Source: Latrodectus hesperus (taxonomy: Eukaryota > Arthropoda > Arachnida > Araneae > Theridiidae). From it: DNA of 64,000 bases. Under the pieces are notes generated by a model. It worked only from the letters and a program-made list of their open reading frames with translations. It searched no databases and was not told the DNA's origin. The stretch spans positions 20,979,589-21,043,588 of the forward strand of contig CM075860.1 in the NCBI GenBank assembly GCA_037975125.1, read 5' to 3'. The stretch's first letter is position 1; every line of letters starts with the position of its first letter. The position numbers were made by a program, and so were the translations under genes. This document shows, in pieces, positions 11,301-24,830 of the stretch.

Positions 11301-12115
11301 GAATAAATTAATATTTCAAAAACACAGCACGTAAAATATCGCAAAAAGAATTCACAAAAAGGCAAAGTAGCGAATCAACTACAACTTTAACTTAAAAGAT
11401 CCGGGGCAAAGTATAATCGATAAGAAAATCAAAGTAAAATATCTTGATTCAGCCCAAAATATCAGAGAATTATTGTTATGATTTCCTTTACATATTTAAT
11501 GGAATGCAGACTGAGTGTCACAAATGATTCACTGCTAAAAAATAAATTTTACAGCAAGTATCAGGAGTATAAATCTTATTAAATTTCAATAATAAGTAAT
11601 TATTAGTAACTAAAAAATACAGAAAAATATTTAATTTAAATAATTTTATATTTAAATTTCTGTTTTGCATTACAAGTGTTTGAAATTTATATATAGTGTT
11701 TGCTCAATAGCTAAATTGTTATTTATTTTTGAAAACTATCATTCATGCTTTTTAGCTAACATATAGCAAATTTAGAAAGACTTTTCTAAATTGTTAAAAA
11801 GTCGTAAAAGAATTTTGAAAAACTTATGTGTGATTATTAATAAACAGTGAGAAATATTGATCTATATAGTGAAATTTATTCCAAGATTTCAAGCTAAGTC
11901 ATTTTACAAATAATAAAACGTTATTAGTTTTGATATATTTATATTAATAGCCTTTAACAATTACAAAAGCTAAAAAGAATTAGCTTTACTAATCAAAGAA
12001 GGAAAGCAAATTTAAGTTGAACTTTGTGGATAAATTTAATTCACTGTGTGTTATTTATTATAAATGAAAAAAATATATAAAGAGATGAATGAAAAATATC
12101 TTGAATTTTATAAAT
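11301..12115. other. AT-rich non-coding DNA
   Basis: Nothing recognisable beyond A/T-rich sequence. Confidence 0.6.
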
Positions 12116-12166
12116 ATGTGTATGTAAATATATACATATATCTATTGTATATATTTACATACATAT
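12116..12166. repeat. 21-bp inverted repeat, 9-nt loop
   Basis: The arms 12116-12136 and 12146-12166 pair at 20 of 21 positions around TATATCTAT. The arms include GTATGTAAATATATACA. Because the sequence is largely TA/TG-like, it may have a simple-repeat origin. Confidence 0.75.
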
Positions 12167-14172
<2,006 letters not shown>

Positions 14173-14470
14173 AATGCTTATACTTCCACATACTTACATT
14201 ATGACAAATTTAAATAAATAAAAACATTTTCAACAAGGCTAGCTCAAAAAGTTCAGAATTCATGTTTTTGATTGTAACTAGTCAAAAAGAAAACCTTCTT
14301 TGATGGATTTTTGGTGTGATTTACATTCTCTTATAGCTGTTTGATCCAAAAATCAAGAACAAATTAATCTTTAAATTAGAAAAATTTTATTTATTGAAAA
14401 CATTAATTGGAACTATATGAATTTGCGAGGTTAAATGAAAATATAAGCTATGATAGTATGGCAGAATGTA

Positions 14471-14755
14471 ACACCAGGTGGCGTAGTGGTAGCGCTTCGC
14501 ACTTCCAAGGCACTGTTCCGAGATTAGGTCTTCAGGCTGAGCAATGGTGACACAGCGTTTCATCTCTTCAGTGAATTAATCAATTTGACTACCAAGCAAG
14601 CATAAGAACGAAACACTGGGGCTTAACGTTAAGATGAACACCTAACCGAAACATGTGCCTCTCACTTCTGGGCCTTCGGCCATGAAAACAGATATGGGCT
14701 CTGTAGGCCTTGGCACCCTATGGGCTGTCATGCCACTGAGTTTTGTTTGTTATTT
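14471..14755 (+). mobile_element. tRNA-derived SINE, third family
   Basis: It begins with a tRNA-like head: CAGGTGGCGTAGTGGTAGCG with an A box at about 14481-14494, then TTCGCACTTCCAAGG resembling an anticodon arm, then a degraded B box near AGATTAGGTCTTC. An unrelated body ends near TGTCATGCCACTGAG. No clean target-site duplication was found, so borders are approximate. It sits 240 bp from another SINE in the same orientation. Confidence 0.65.
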
Positions 14756-14985
14756 AGTTTGGTTGAATTGAAGAATATGATTTCTTTAAAATTTCTTTTG
14801 TAAAATTTAGTGACATTTTTATTGTATATATGTAACTGTCAGAGCTCAACTCAGGACTTGACACAGGGAAGTATGCTAGTGCAACAACAACTGTTTATAT
14901 GTTACAGTGTAAATACTAATGAAATGAAGGAGTAGGTTATACATTTTAATTATGTAGTTTAAATAAATTAAATTCGGCAGACACT
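14756..14985. other. Spacer between two SINEs
   Basis: No feature seen, apart from an AACAACAAC run near 14882 that lacks the LINE-type stem-loop upstream. Confidence 0.5.
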
Positions 14986-14995
14986 ATATTGATGA

Positions 14996-15307
14996 GTTTA
15001 CCGACCGTTGGCTGAGAGATTAGCGTTCCTGACTCCTGCGCTGTGGGTCCCGGTTTGAATCCCGGTTTGGGCATGGATATTACTTTCTTTCTCTGTTCTC
15101 TCTGTTTTTCTCTGTCCTTTCATCTGTGATGATGCATGAATTTGGCCCACCCTATAAACGGGTTTGTAGTGGTATGGCGCGGACAATGCTACTCGCCTCC
15201 GTGACTTGGTTCACAGGTGCCCGCTGGGTAACGACAAATGAGTAGCAGTTACTGGCCTTGTTGTGTCATAGGGTTTGTCACCCAAGTGCCCGCTATTGGA
15301 AAAAAAA
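14996..15307 (+). mobile_element. tRNA-derived SINE with poly-A tail
   Basis: Flanked by a 10-bp target-site duplication, ATATTGATGA, at 14986-14995 and 15308-15317. The head has an A-box-like TGGCTGAGAGATTAGCG (15008-15024) and a B box GGTTTGAATCC (15052-15062). A pyrimidine-rich stretch follows, then a body related in places to the SINE at 4748 (CCACCCTATAAACGGG against its complement there). The tail is a run of A instead of (AAC)n, which suggests a different 3' module and perhaps a different LINE partner. Confidence 0.85.
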
Positions 15308-16172
15308 ATATTGATGATTTTAAGGTGTAAGAATAAATAAAGATTTAAAAATCAATTGACACTAGGTGCATCTGAACTCTCGGTATAGAAATTTGGCTTA
15401 AGAAGTTAATTTCACTAACATTAAAATGCATTCGAGCATCAAAAAATATAATAAGAATGATAACTCTATTAACGTGATAGTTGACGTTATCGAGTTCCCA
15501 AATGACTATTACCTTAACAATTACCCTAAGATTGCTAATATATTTAGGCAGAAGTGAAACAACACATTGAAAGTTTTTAAAAACGTTGAATAATTTAACG
15601 GCAATACAATACAATTTATAAGGCAATACAAACTGTTAGTCTGTGCCTACATTCAGCATATAATATACTATAAAAGTATTTCTTCATACAGAACTATAGA
15701 ATTGTTTCTCATAAAATTTTGCTGTAAAATGCTCCACTGTTTTATCCTTAAAATTGGTAATCTTTTGATATATTGAATATTTCGATTCAAGGATTTTTCA
15801 GCATCAGCTGGCGGAACGTTTTAGCCGAGTTTTAAAGGGAGGTATTAAAATCGAAATTATGTGAAAAGTATACTTTTCCTATTTTATTTTCAGTTAATAA
15901 CTTTATATCTTACATTTGTAAATTCAGTTTCTCCTGTACATATTTCTATAAAAATTTATAAAATTAATACAAAATGTTTGTTAACCAAATTTTATATGTA
16001 CACCTTGATTCTCAGCAATAAAAATTTCTTTAATTTATTTCACGTAATTGTGGAATTTTTATGTAGTAATTTATATTATTTTAATTAAAAGTATATAATT
16101 TATAATATACTAAGAGAACATGCAACTTGTATACTTTTGATAAGAAATTTTTACGGCATGAGGGAATTGGAA
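15308..16172. other. AT-rich non-coding DNA
   Basis: Open frames at 15345-15626 (minus) and 15861-16088 (plus) are A/T-driven with no recognised domain. I see no other feature. Confidence 0.5.
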
Positions 16173-16300
16173 GTTGTTGTTGTTGCTTATGACACTTGAA
16201 CAAGCCAAGCTCGCTATGCCTTGGCTATACGAATTTAAGTCAATAGAGAGCGTATTTCGTTTTAATCAGAGCACCACGAAGGTGAAAGTACGTCTTTTCT
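16173..16300 (-). mobile_element. SINE 3' half, related to the copy at 4748
   Basis: Read on the minus strand, this is the tRNA-unrelated part of the 4748 family. It ends in the stem-loop region GGCTTGTTCAAGTG and an (AAC)n tail. Identity stops near a T-rich run at about 16298. The tRNA head expected on the same strand is absent; different sequence and an opposite-strand tRNA-like stretch follow instead. So it is either truncated or chimeric. Confidence 0.75.
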
Positions 16301-16390
16301 CTTTTTTTAAATCTTCCAATAGATGGCACCACCAGAGGACCCATTCCCTCAATTTTGACATTGATCTGAAGGAGAAGGAAATGGATTGGT

Positions 16391-16460
16391 AATAAAGCTC
16401 AGTGTTAACGCATTCGATTGCGGATGAAGAAATCCTCAATTGAAACTCATTGCACTATAA
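16391..16460 (+). repeat. Degenerate tRNA-like sequence
   Basis: AAAGCTCAGTGTTAACGC fits an A box. CATTC-GATTGC-GGATG can form a 5-bp anticodon-type stem with a 6-base loop. A decayed B box (CAATTGAAACTC) follows at a tRNA-like distance. One loop base is missing and B-box positions are changed, so it is not a working tRNA gene. It may be the head of another SINE oriented opposite to the 16173 fragment. Confidence 0.45.
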
Positions 16461-17449
16461 AGTCACTAGGTTTACTATGTCTAGTGTTAAAATTACATTG
16501 GTAGCCACAAAAATGCCTAAAATTTAAAATGTGTGGTAGTAGGAGAAAGAGTTCTTCAAAACAAAATTTCCCTAGTTCTTTTCCAATTACTATTAGGCAA
16601 TAGGAAACATTTCCTATTTTATGATACGGGAACAAGCCCCACTATATATGTAAAGTATCTCGTGGATAGCAATTTACATAATGGACATTAAAACAGCATT
16701 AAAACACCTGTCCAATGCATGGTGTTAAAATAAAAGGGACTTTTAGGATGTAGTGTTACCTTAGTTTGAGCATCTTTGCTTCAACAACTATACATCTCAG
16801 ATTGAAGAAAGTGTCATAAGAATCTTATTCATTGTGCAACATGAGCATCATATCCTTCATAAAGTATTCATTATTAATTTTTTTTCCATACCTGCAAGTT
16901 TTTGAATATTTGGTTGAAGTAGGAATACAGTGAATCACCAAGAGGTGATGTTGATTGGGAACGTGCATGCTTATTTTTCACTGATTGATATGTTAAAACA
17001 AGAGAACAAATTTGAATGTTCATTACCAATGTTAAAATTCTTTGTGTACTTAATTATCGAGTTCAGTGAGAGCCAAAAGCAGTTTAGTCTCTTTTTAAGC
17101 TTTGGTTTCCAAGTTCAATTTCAGACACTGTTGAACAAAAGGATATGAATGTCGCATTTTTGCTTTTTACGTGAGCACCTTTTGTGAATATTTCACAGTT
17201 TTCTAGTTCCCTCTTCATTTCAATATATGAGTATGCCTCAATACTTATGAAAATTCCTTTTAAAAGATTATATACAATGGAAGATAAAATTAAAAAAAAC
17301 TTTATATACGTTTTCAGCTGTTAAACTTTCCAATGTGTGATGCTAGGGGCTTGTAAGGCGTGTTCTAGTTAACATCTAACTCTCTGTTAAAAATCAGGAG
17401 ACAAATGTTGCGTTTCCTGCTTTTATAATTTATGTCTTACATGGGGAGA
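16461..17449. other. Non-coding DNA, no recognised feature
   Basis: Short frames at 16447-16635 and 16930-17148 lack any domain. Composition is somewhat less AT-rich than average but nothing could be assigned. Confidence 0.45.
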
Positions 17450-17775
17450 TTTTGAAAGCTTTCTGGAATCTATGCTTTATTACATAGAATACGAGATGCG
17501 ACAGGCGGAGCCAGACTACCACCACCCGCTTCCGAAGTGGACATCTTCGTTCCATTTCATTTTGTGAAGGACTAAATGCTATGTGCCTTGTCCCAAATGC
17601 AACTCGGCGAGTGCGTCTCCGGAACATATTATCTTTTGCCTGGGACTTAATAAAGAGGACATCTTCGAATCACCTTTGCTAGTCATAGACTTTCAGACGG
17701 TTCACGACATCATGGACCTAGTTTAGCCCTGCTAAACAAAGGGGATAGGAATGAAGAAGAAGAAGAAGAAGAAGA
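17450..17775 (+). mobile_element. LINE 3' end with (GAA)n tail
   Basis: A GC-richer block ending in a coding fragment (17580-17726). A perfect stem-loop GTTTAG-CCCTG-CTAAAC overlaps the TAG stop. A short 3' UTR and a (GAA)n run (about 17753-17775) follow. The layout matches the LINE copy at 2627-2981 but the tail repeat differs. I did not find a target-site duplication, and the 5' border is approximate. Confidence 0.75.
17580..17726 (+). pseudogene. LINE ORF2 C-terminus with CCHC-like motif
   Basis: This frame runs to the TAG at 17724-17726. It contains CPKCN, then SPEHIIFC, giving a Cys-Cys-His-Cys arrangement, and ends VIDFQTVHDIMDLV. An in-frame TGA at 17565-17567 and the lack of any upstream polymerase domain show it is a dead fragment. 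Its end aligns with the fragments at 2711-2947 and near 18.05 kb, so all three derive from related LINEs. The exact clade is not established. Confidence 0.75.
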
Positions 17776-18003
17776 GGATGTTATCAAAAAGGTGTTTTGG
17801 AAACGAAGTGCGGTGTTTATTCATATATCTTGCAATAGAATTTAACTGTTTAGCTATCCTCTTTGAAGAGTTAAAAATATTATTTCATTTTTATAATGAT
17901 TTTAAATTTTCTTCATAATCGTTTAATTTTGGAAAAATATTAAGAATGTTTCTTGGGATTTATGCACTACTTCGCGGATAGCTATCAATAATCTGATTCA
18001 TTG

Positions 18004-18245
18004 TTTTGTTGTTGTTGTTTATTTCCTGGCTTAGTTAAACTAAACCAAGTACACACAAGAGACCACAATTAGATAAAAACATCCTCTTCATTCAACAATT
18101 GCCTCATAGAGGAACCAATACAGAAGGAGAAGCGATGGCAGAACATTTGTATGGTGCATAAATCTTCTCATTCCCAGTGAACATGACATCCAAAAGTTTC
18201 ATCAGCATACCAGGCATGATTAGGAGGAGCCTCTAAGTGGTGATA
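18004..18245 (-). mobile_element. LINE 3' end with (AAC)n tail
   Basis: On the minus strand, decayed coding sequence includes CSAIASP, QLLNEEDVFI and a terminal CVLGLV followed by TAA. A stem-loop GGTTTAG-TTTAA-CTAAGCC (7 bp with one G-T pair, 5-base loop) and an (AAC)n tail come next. Frame changes and stops show it is inactive. It lies 230 bp from the other LINE end in opposite orientation. The target-site duplication is unclear (possibly only ATTGTT). Confidence 0.65.
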
Positions 18246-19739
18246 GATTGTTATAATGTATTATAAATGCATACCATGCATATCTTGAAAATTAAAAATA
18301 ATTCTAGATTATAGTGGATATATATTCTATTCTTTGTACATTTAGTGACAATACAAAAAGAACGAGGGTATGAATTTCATAAAAAAATATTCTTAAAAGC
18401 TCTCAAAATTTAACATTCTCGAATACTTGGGTAAGAATCACAAGTGTTGGATAAAATTTTATCTTTTTACTACTTTTTCTTTGTTTAGTAGAAATATATC
18501 ATACCAAATATAGCAATTTTATAACAGAATTGATTTTTTTTATTGATTTTAAATTTATTGAAACAATTCCAAAACTTGATTCAAGAATTTATAAAAAATA
18601 GTGATATCTTCTAGCAGTTGTGACTAGCTTAGAGCATAATTCAAACCAAACAAGCTGAAACAATATAAACATAATTAAAAGAGTTGCAACATACATTAAA
18701 ATACTTACCTTTAAGTTGAAACTAGAATCTAAACTTAACCTACAAGATAAAAATATCTTACACGCAACGTGTTCATGAGTGGCATCACAAATTGGATTAA
18801 AACTGTATTTCATTACTATAAAATGTCTCCAAAAGGCATTCAAAAAATAAATGAAGATCAATGTTTAGGTAAAAATTATGCCTGTAAAAGAAACTAGGCT
18901 TAATGCCGGCATCATCATTGGTGTAGTTAAATTATTTTGAGAGAAAAGCGGGGACTCCAGTATGAACAATGTCACTCAATAAAAGTTCAAAATTGCAAGA
19001 AATTTTACCCTTTTGAAAGAAATTCAAATTCATCTCAAAGTTTAAACGTACTTTGTACTTAAAGTAAATTGGTACCATATAAAAGCATTGAGAAATAAGG
19101 ATTAATTTAAAAGGATAAGTCAAGGTAGCATTTAATATAAAATTGTGTTGCTTAAGAAAAATTAGTCTTTAATAAATTTGAATCTTAATAATTTACTAAA
19201 TGCCATCATAGTAATTATTTACCAATCATAGTTGAAGAATGTCATAAAGAGAAATCCTTATTAAGCTAAAATTTCTTTTCGGAAGTATTGCAAAGATAAT
19301 TCGAGGAAAGATACAATCACAATTACTGATTTTAATTCCAATATTGTTCTAGAATTAAGAGGAGTTACTTATGATTAGGGGATTTATCATTATAAATAAA
19401 ACTCCGACACAAATTTCATGATATAAAGAGGCAAATTTAGTAAAATATGTTAATAGTAAATAAAAACAAGCAAATATTGTTTTAAATGAAAATGATCACA
19501 AAAGAAATTCTATGAAGGAGAGAGAAAAATACTGATGTGTTAATTTTTTTAAAGATTCATGAATATTTGAATGTTTCATTTCAACTTAACTAAAAATTTT
19601 AATTTGTTTCTACCATTTAATCATCAAATAAAAGCGATAAGACACTTGCTTTATCACTGTGGATTTAATTTTTGGTGGGTGTGTTACAGATAGTGGATGA
19701 ATATATTTTTTTATTAAAAAACTCTTTTTTCAGCCTTTT
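18246..19739. other. AT-rich non-coding DNA
   Basis: No supportable gene. Frames at 18589-18861 and 18932-19123 on the minus strand are leucine/phenylalanine-rich by composition and unrecognised. Confidence 0.5.
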
Positions 19740-20010
19740 TTTGATTTATGTGCTGTTCTTGACAGAAACTAGACCGTAATTTGCATCTTTGTCTTTCACC
19801 GCTGCTTACAAGTGATCTGCTTCAGATTAGATGATGGATTATTGTTGCATTATGCAAAGAACAATGCCGCGTGGGTTTTATTAGTTAAAGAAACAAAAAT
19901 GGAGACATTTTCGACCTGCATTTATAATGAAGAAGCACTCTGAACACCTCATTTCCAACTTTATTTGTTTTATAGTTTCACCTTCTGACTCCCGCTCATA
20001 AAAGAAAAGT
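19740..20010. promoter_or_regulatory. Candidate cis-regulatory block with SOX/POU-like sites
   Basis: A less AT-rich stretch contains, at 19841-19865, ATTGTT, then the palindromic TTGCATTATGCAA, then AACAAT. These resemble SOX and POU homeodomain binding sites in a tight arrangement. It is a motif observation only, since such short sites occur by chance in AT-rich DNA. Confidence 0.25.
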
Positions 20011-20232
20011 TGGAAAAAGAGTTGTACAGCATTTTTTTAAATAGAACGAAAGTAGTAACGCATTTTATCAATGAAGTATCAATATTTAATTTAATTACAT
20101 TTGCTGTAAGGAGATCAAAATATTTACTCATTATGGAAAGGAATTAGGATATTATGATGGAGGATATATTAATATAGAGTCAATATGTGTGTGTGGGTGG
20201 GTGTGGGATTGAACAAGTATCTAATACATATT

Positions 20233-20273
20233 TTATTTCTATCTGACAGTAAAATTACTTCAGATAGAAATAA
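20233..20273. repeat. Perfect 14-bp inverted repeat
   Basis: TTATTTCTATCTGA (20233-20246) and its exact complement (20260-20273) flank a 13-base loop. Confidence 0.8.
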
Positions 20274-23200
20274 CTGCTAAAATATATATTTAAATTTTTC
20301 TAATAAGATATATTGATATGTTTAAAAGTATAAATGTTACTTTTAAATATAATTTGAAAAATCCGCTTAAAAATGAATAATTTTTCTAAATGTATGCATT
20401 CAAGTAACATATGATAAATATTATATATGATAGAACCAAATAAACTAAGGTGAACACTTATTAATGATGGCGTTCAAGAGTTTTCAATTTTTTAATGAAT
20501 AAACTGTAAATTTATTTAAACAAATGAACCATCCTTAAATTTAATTTTTCTTTTAATTGAACAAGGCATATATTTTAATGCTTCCAGAATATTTTTTTTA
20601 AGAAATGGAACTTATGAAAGTTAAAATTTGAGGAACAATCATAGTCTTAGAACTTATTAATTATATTTTTTCCAAGTTATGTTTTTAATTATTTTTTTAA
20701 AAAGATTATTGATATACAATGAAAAGCATTTGAACTGTTGCCAATTTGGTGTAACAGAATATTTCCAATATTTTCCCCTTTATTTGGATACTTAGTTGAA
20801 CAGAGAGTTCTCACTTAAAAATTCAATCATTGGCTATAAAATATAGTTGCATACCAAGTGAAATATTTATAAATTAAAGTAAGCTAATATTTTCCCCTTT
20901 CAATTACTTGAATAAACATAAAAGTATTAAATCTAATTATGAAAGAAAAATTGAGAAAATAAATATTTAAGAGAGCCTGTGGACACATTCAAGGAAAAAA
21001 AACGAAATGTGAAAAATTTTGTATAAGTGAAACATTTTTTAAAATATTTGAAAAATATGTGAAAAATTTTGAATATGCAGCAAAATTATAATATTTTTCA
21101 GTGAATAATTCGTGTATCATAAAAATAAAATAACTTTTAATCAAACATGTTTGGAAATGAATAAGGTAATTTAATAAGAAAAATCACGAGTGAGAAGCAT
21201 TCATTATTATCTTTAGATGGTAATTCTTGTTAGTAGCTTTTCAAATAACGCAAATGTCACAGAAATGCTCAGCCCTGTGAATCATTAATCGTTTGAAATA
21301 AGTGCTCACAGTTAAGTATACTTAAATATTACGAAAACGGAGATACAAATTCAAAATTAAATTGTGGAATTGATCTTATAATTTCTATAGTTTATGAAAC
21401 GACGTCATACTGAAAATTTGAAGGCTAAATAGGACACGCTACACAGCAGTTTAAAATTGAAGTAAAATGTCAATGTATCACATACATATAATTACAAAGA
21501 ATTCTGCTAAGATACTTTTGAAGAGATCTCTTTCTTGTACAGATTATTTAAAATATTTAATGAATTCTATTTATAAAATCTGTGTAAATTTAGACAAATT
21601 TTAAAATGTAATTCTATTTATTACTATTTTGCACTTAATATGTTAATAAAAGAAGAAAAAACATGATCACATAACAGGTTGTTTCAGTAGAAATGTTAAA
21701 ATTTATTCAAAATTTGGCTATTTCTTCTTTTAAAAATGTTTCGAGTATTAGTATTTTAAGAAATAAAAAAATAGAAATGTTCCTAATTATTTATATTATT
21801 TTAATATAAGTTTTTTTTTATATTTTACAACATTTGAACTGTTTGTATTAAATGGCAAAGAATTATGACTAGATTTTTAAGAATATAGATAAAAATTGAT
21901 AACAAGGTTATGGAGGGTAATGGAGTAAATAAAAACTTTAATATAAAACTGAAAAATAACAAAATGGTATTCATTATATTTAATTTTCAGAGAATTTATT
22001 ATTCAATTTCGTGAAATTTTTTTATTTATTATTAATTTTCTATTATTTAGTTTTTATTATGTTAAACAATTATATTTGAATATGTGTAAAAAATTTATTT
22101 CCACAGCCATTTAAATATCAAGTTACTGAAAGAGGTGTATAGAAGTGACGATACAATTATAATTATAATACAAAATAATCTTAAGGACATTATAAATAGT
22201 AAATTTGCAAATATTTTGCTTATAATTTTATTCATATAAATGAACATGTGTTTCCAAATTAGATAGTTGATGGTAAGAAAGTTTTAAATCTGTAGAATTT
22301 TTATAATCAAGTGCATCAGTTGAAATCTAATGTAAATATTCTTTTGTTTTTTTTTAAAAAAAAGAAAATACACAACCAATGAAAAATATTGATTAATAAG
22401 TCAAAATATATACTTATTTTACTATAAAAATACTTCAAAGAGTTTACGCGATTTAATTTTAAGACATTGTTTTGGTTAAAGAAAAAAAATTTTAGAATTT
22501 TATAATGAGAAGTTTTATGCATTTAATTTATAATTAGTTTGTTAAAATAAAACTTTAGAATTTTTGAAAAATATTTATAAATGGTATTGTATACAGTTAT
22601 ATACACATTTGCTATAATACTAATCATAAGACCTAACCCTATTTTTAAAAATACAGATTCATAAAACTCTAATTTTTCAAATTATTAATAAGAACAATAT
22701 AAATGCAGATATTATATTCTACATTATTTTAAATATTGTTTTCCTACTTTGCTAATTGAGATGATGTTGAAATATATTTTTTAAGATACTGAAATACATA
22801 TGAAAACATATCTTAATATTTAAAGAGAACATAATTTAAAGAGTTATAAATTAAGTATTAATGAGTTATTAAAATGTTTGAGAAATTGTGAATATTATTA
22901 TTACCATATATAATTGCTTTCTAAATGTAAAATATTTATTTATTCAAATAGTATTTTCATAGGAGAATAAATAAGTTCTGTACACTTCTCATTAAAAATA
23001 ATTACACATTTTTTTATTTTCAATTTATTTATATCTTAAATAGTAGATGACATCAATGAAATAATTTAATATTAAAGTAAATTACGAAAAAAAAGGATCC
23101 TCAAAAACTAAAACAAATTGCAGGTTATAGTGCATAGTTGATTATAATTAATAGATAAAATATGATTGAAATTTTTAGTTAATTTTTTATTAATTAAGCA

Positions 23201-23390
23201 AAATTTGATTTAATGAAAAGATAAACTTGTACCCATTAATAAATCATCTTTTCCCGTATAGGCCATTTTTAAACACATATAATTATTACTTTCTGAAAGA
23301 TTTTCTAGAAAATTTAGAATTTCTTAAAGTTTGGTATTTACTAAGGGAATAAGATAAATTCTTGTGATGAATTAAGCAAATACAAGTGCA

Positions 23391-23393
<3 letters not shown>
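20274..23393. other. AT-rich non-coding DNA
   Basis: Three kilobases of A/T-dominated sequence. No open frame with recognisable content, no element ends and no RNA gene. Confidence 0.6.

Positions 23394-23476
<83 letters not shown>
23394..23476. repeat. (TA)n microsatellite
   Basis: About 80 bp of uninterrupted AT dinucleotides. Confidence 0.97.
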
Positions 23477-23478
<2 letters not shown>

Positions 23479-23783
23479 TAGCTAAAATAAGAATAGTATA
23501 GGACCTTGAATTTTTTTTAACTGTAATAATAATTTATTTTAGTACATAAGTGTTGATTTATTAATTAAGAATTTGGCTTGTAAAATAAAATAAAATAAAA
23601 TTCTTTGGAAGTTTGAGACTGCAACAACTAAGACAAATTTAGCATTTTATACACACTTATACATGTTTTTGTCGTAAATCCTTCTTACAAAGATGTTGTG
23701 GTAAAACTATATAGTTAGAAAATCATCAATAACTGAAAAATGAAAATAGTGAGACAGTAAAAATGAACTTTTCTTTATTGAAA

Positions 23784-23836
23784 AATATTACTTCTCCTGT
23801 ATATTTACTTAATTAATATACAGGCGAAGTAATATT
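23784..23836. repeat. 21-bp inverted repeat with 11-nt loop
   Basis: The arms 23784-23804 and 23816-23836 pair at 20 of 21 positions (arm core AATATTACTTCTCCTGTATA). Directly downstream the GAAGTAATATT part of the arm recurs as a direct repeat near 23843 and 23859, and CCTGTATATTT recurs near 23873. One short module is thus present in both orientations within 100 bp. Confidence 0.85.
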
Positions 23837-23881
23837 TAAGGAGAAGTAATATTTAGAAGAAGTAATATTAATCCTGTATAT

Positions 23882-24370
23882 TTATTTTTTAATTTTTATT
23901 CCTGATTCTATAGTTTCGGCAACTATTATTTTTAATATTTTTCTTTAACTTTATAATAAATCCCTTTGTTACATACAAGTTTGTAATATTTCACCGGCAT
24001 TTCATAGAATTAAACAAACGCGGAATTAAACAAGAAGATAATTACTTTTTCATAATTATCTGATAAAGTAAGGATTACATGGATCAAGTCTGCATGATTT
24101 CATTTTATAGATATTACTACCGAACTTTTTTTTTTCAAAACAAATACCAAATTTATTTCTTCCCCAACCATTCTGCCAAAGAGTTCACAACAAACAAACG
24201 TATTAACTACATTCCTGTCTTTATCAACCTGCAACAGGTCATCAAGAAGAGCACCAACAAGAGCAAGCAGCACCCATCCCAGCCTACGCTATCCGAGATT
24301 AAACTCCTTTTAACAGAAAGACGATGAAGAAGAAAAAAAAATGGAGAACTATTTTACCATAAAAAAATAA
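23882..24370. other. AT-rich non-coding DNA
   Basis: The 82-codon frame 24079-24327 has no recognised domain and shades into the GC-richer island. I cannot support it as a gene. Confidence 0.45.
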
Positions 24371-24830
24371 AGTAATAAAAAAAGGCGGAATCGGTTCGAA
24401 GTTCACCTGAGCGCGTCGGCTCTCTTCTCAGTTTTCTGTGATTTCCAGAGCAGGGTCAATGTATTCCGCCTTGAAGATCGTCGGCTCTTCACCCTCCTGA
24501 GGTCGGCCATTGCTTCAAGTCGGGGCCAAGCTGAGAGAAGGAAAAAAAAAGAAGAAAAGAAATACCATATCCACTTTTCCGAAGCGCTTCTTGAGTGTGG
24601 GGTCGATAATCTGGAACAGTCACTGTCAGGAAGAGTTCTTGGACAATGGCAACGAGTCAAGCGAATTGGCCTAAGTGAAGAAGATAATTTTAAAGATTCA
24701 CCCACCAGGTTCAGGAAATTTTTTTTCTTCCTCTTTTGAGATGGCTTTTGGGTGATTTCCGTAGATTGGACAAAGGTCACCCAATGACTCGAACTTTTTC
24801 TGGTACCGACACCCGAAGCAAATAACATGG
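24371..24830. other. GC-richer island open on both strands, candidate exon or unknown element
   Basis: Here both strands carry the longest non-repeat open frames of the window. The minus strand has 141 codons from an ATG at 24828 down to 24403. The plus strand is open without an ATG from 24371 to a TGA at 24737-24739 (about 122 codons, including SLSGRVLGQWQRVKRIGL). I recognise neither product. The plus frame contains a lysine-rich run and the minus frame a phenylalanine-rich run from the same purine tract. It could be an exon of a spliced gene, a decayed element, or non-coding regulatory DNA. Confidence 0.35.
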
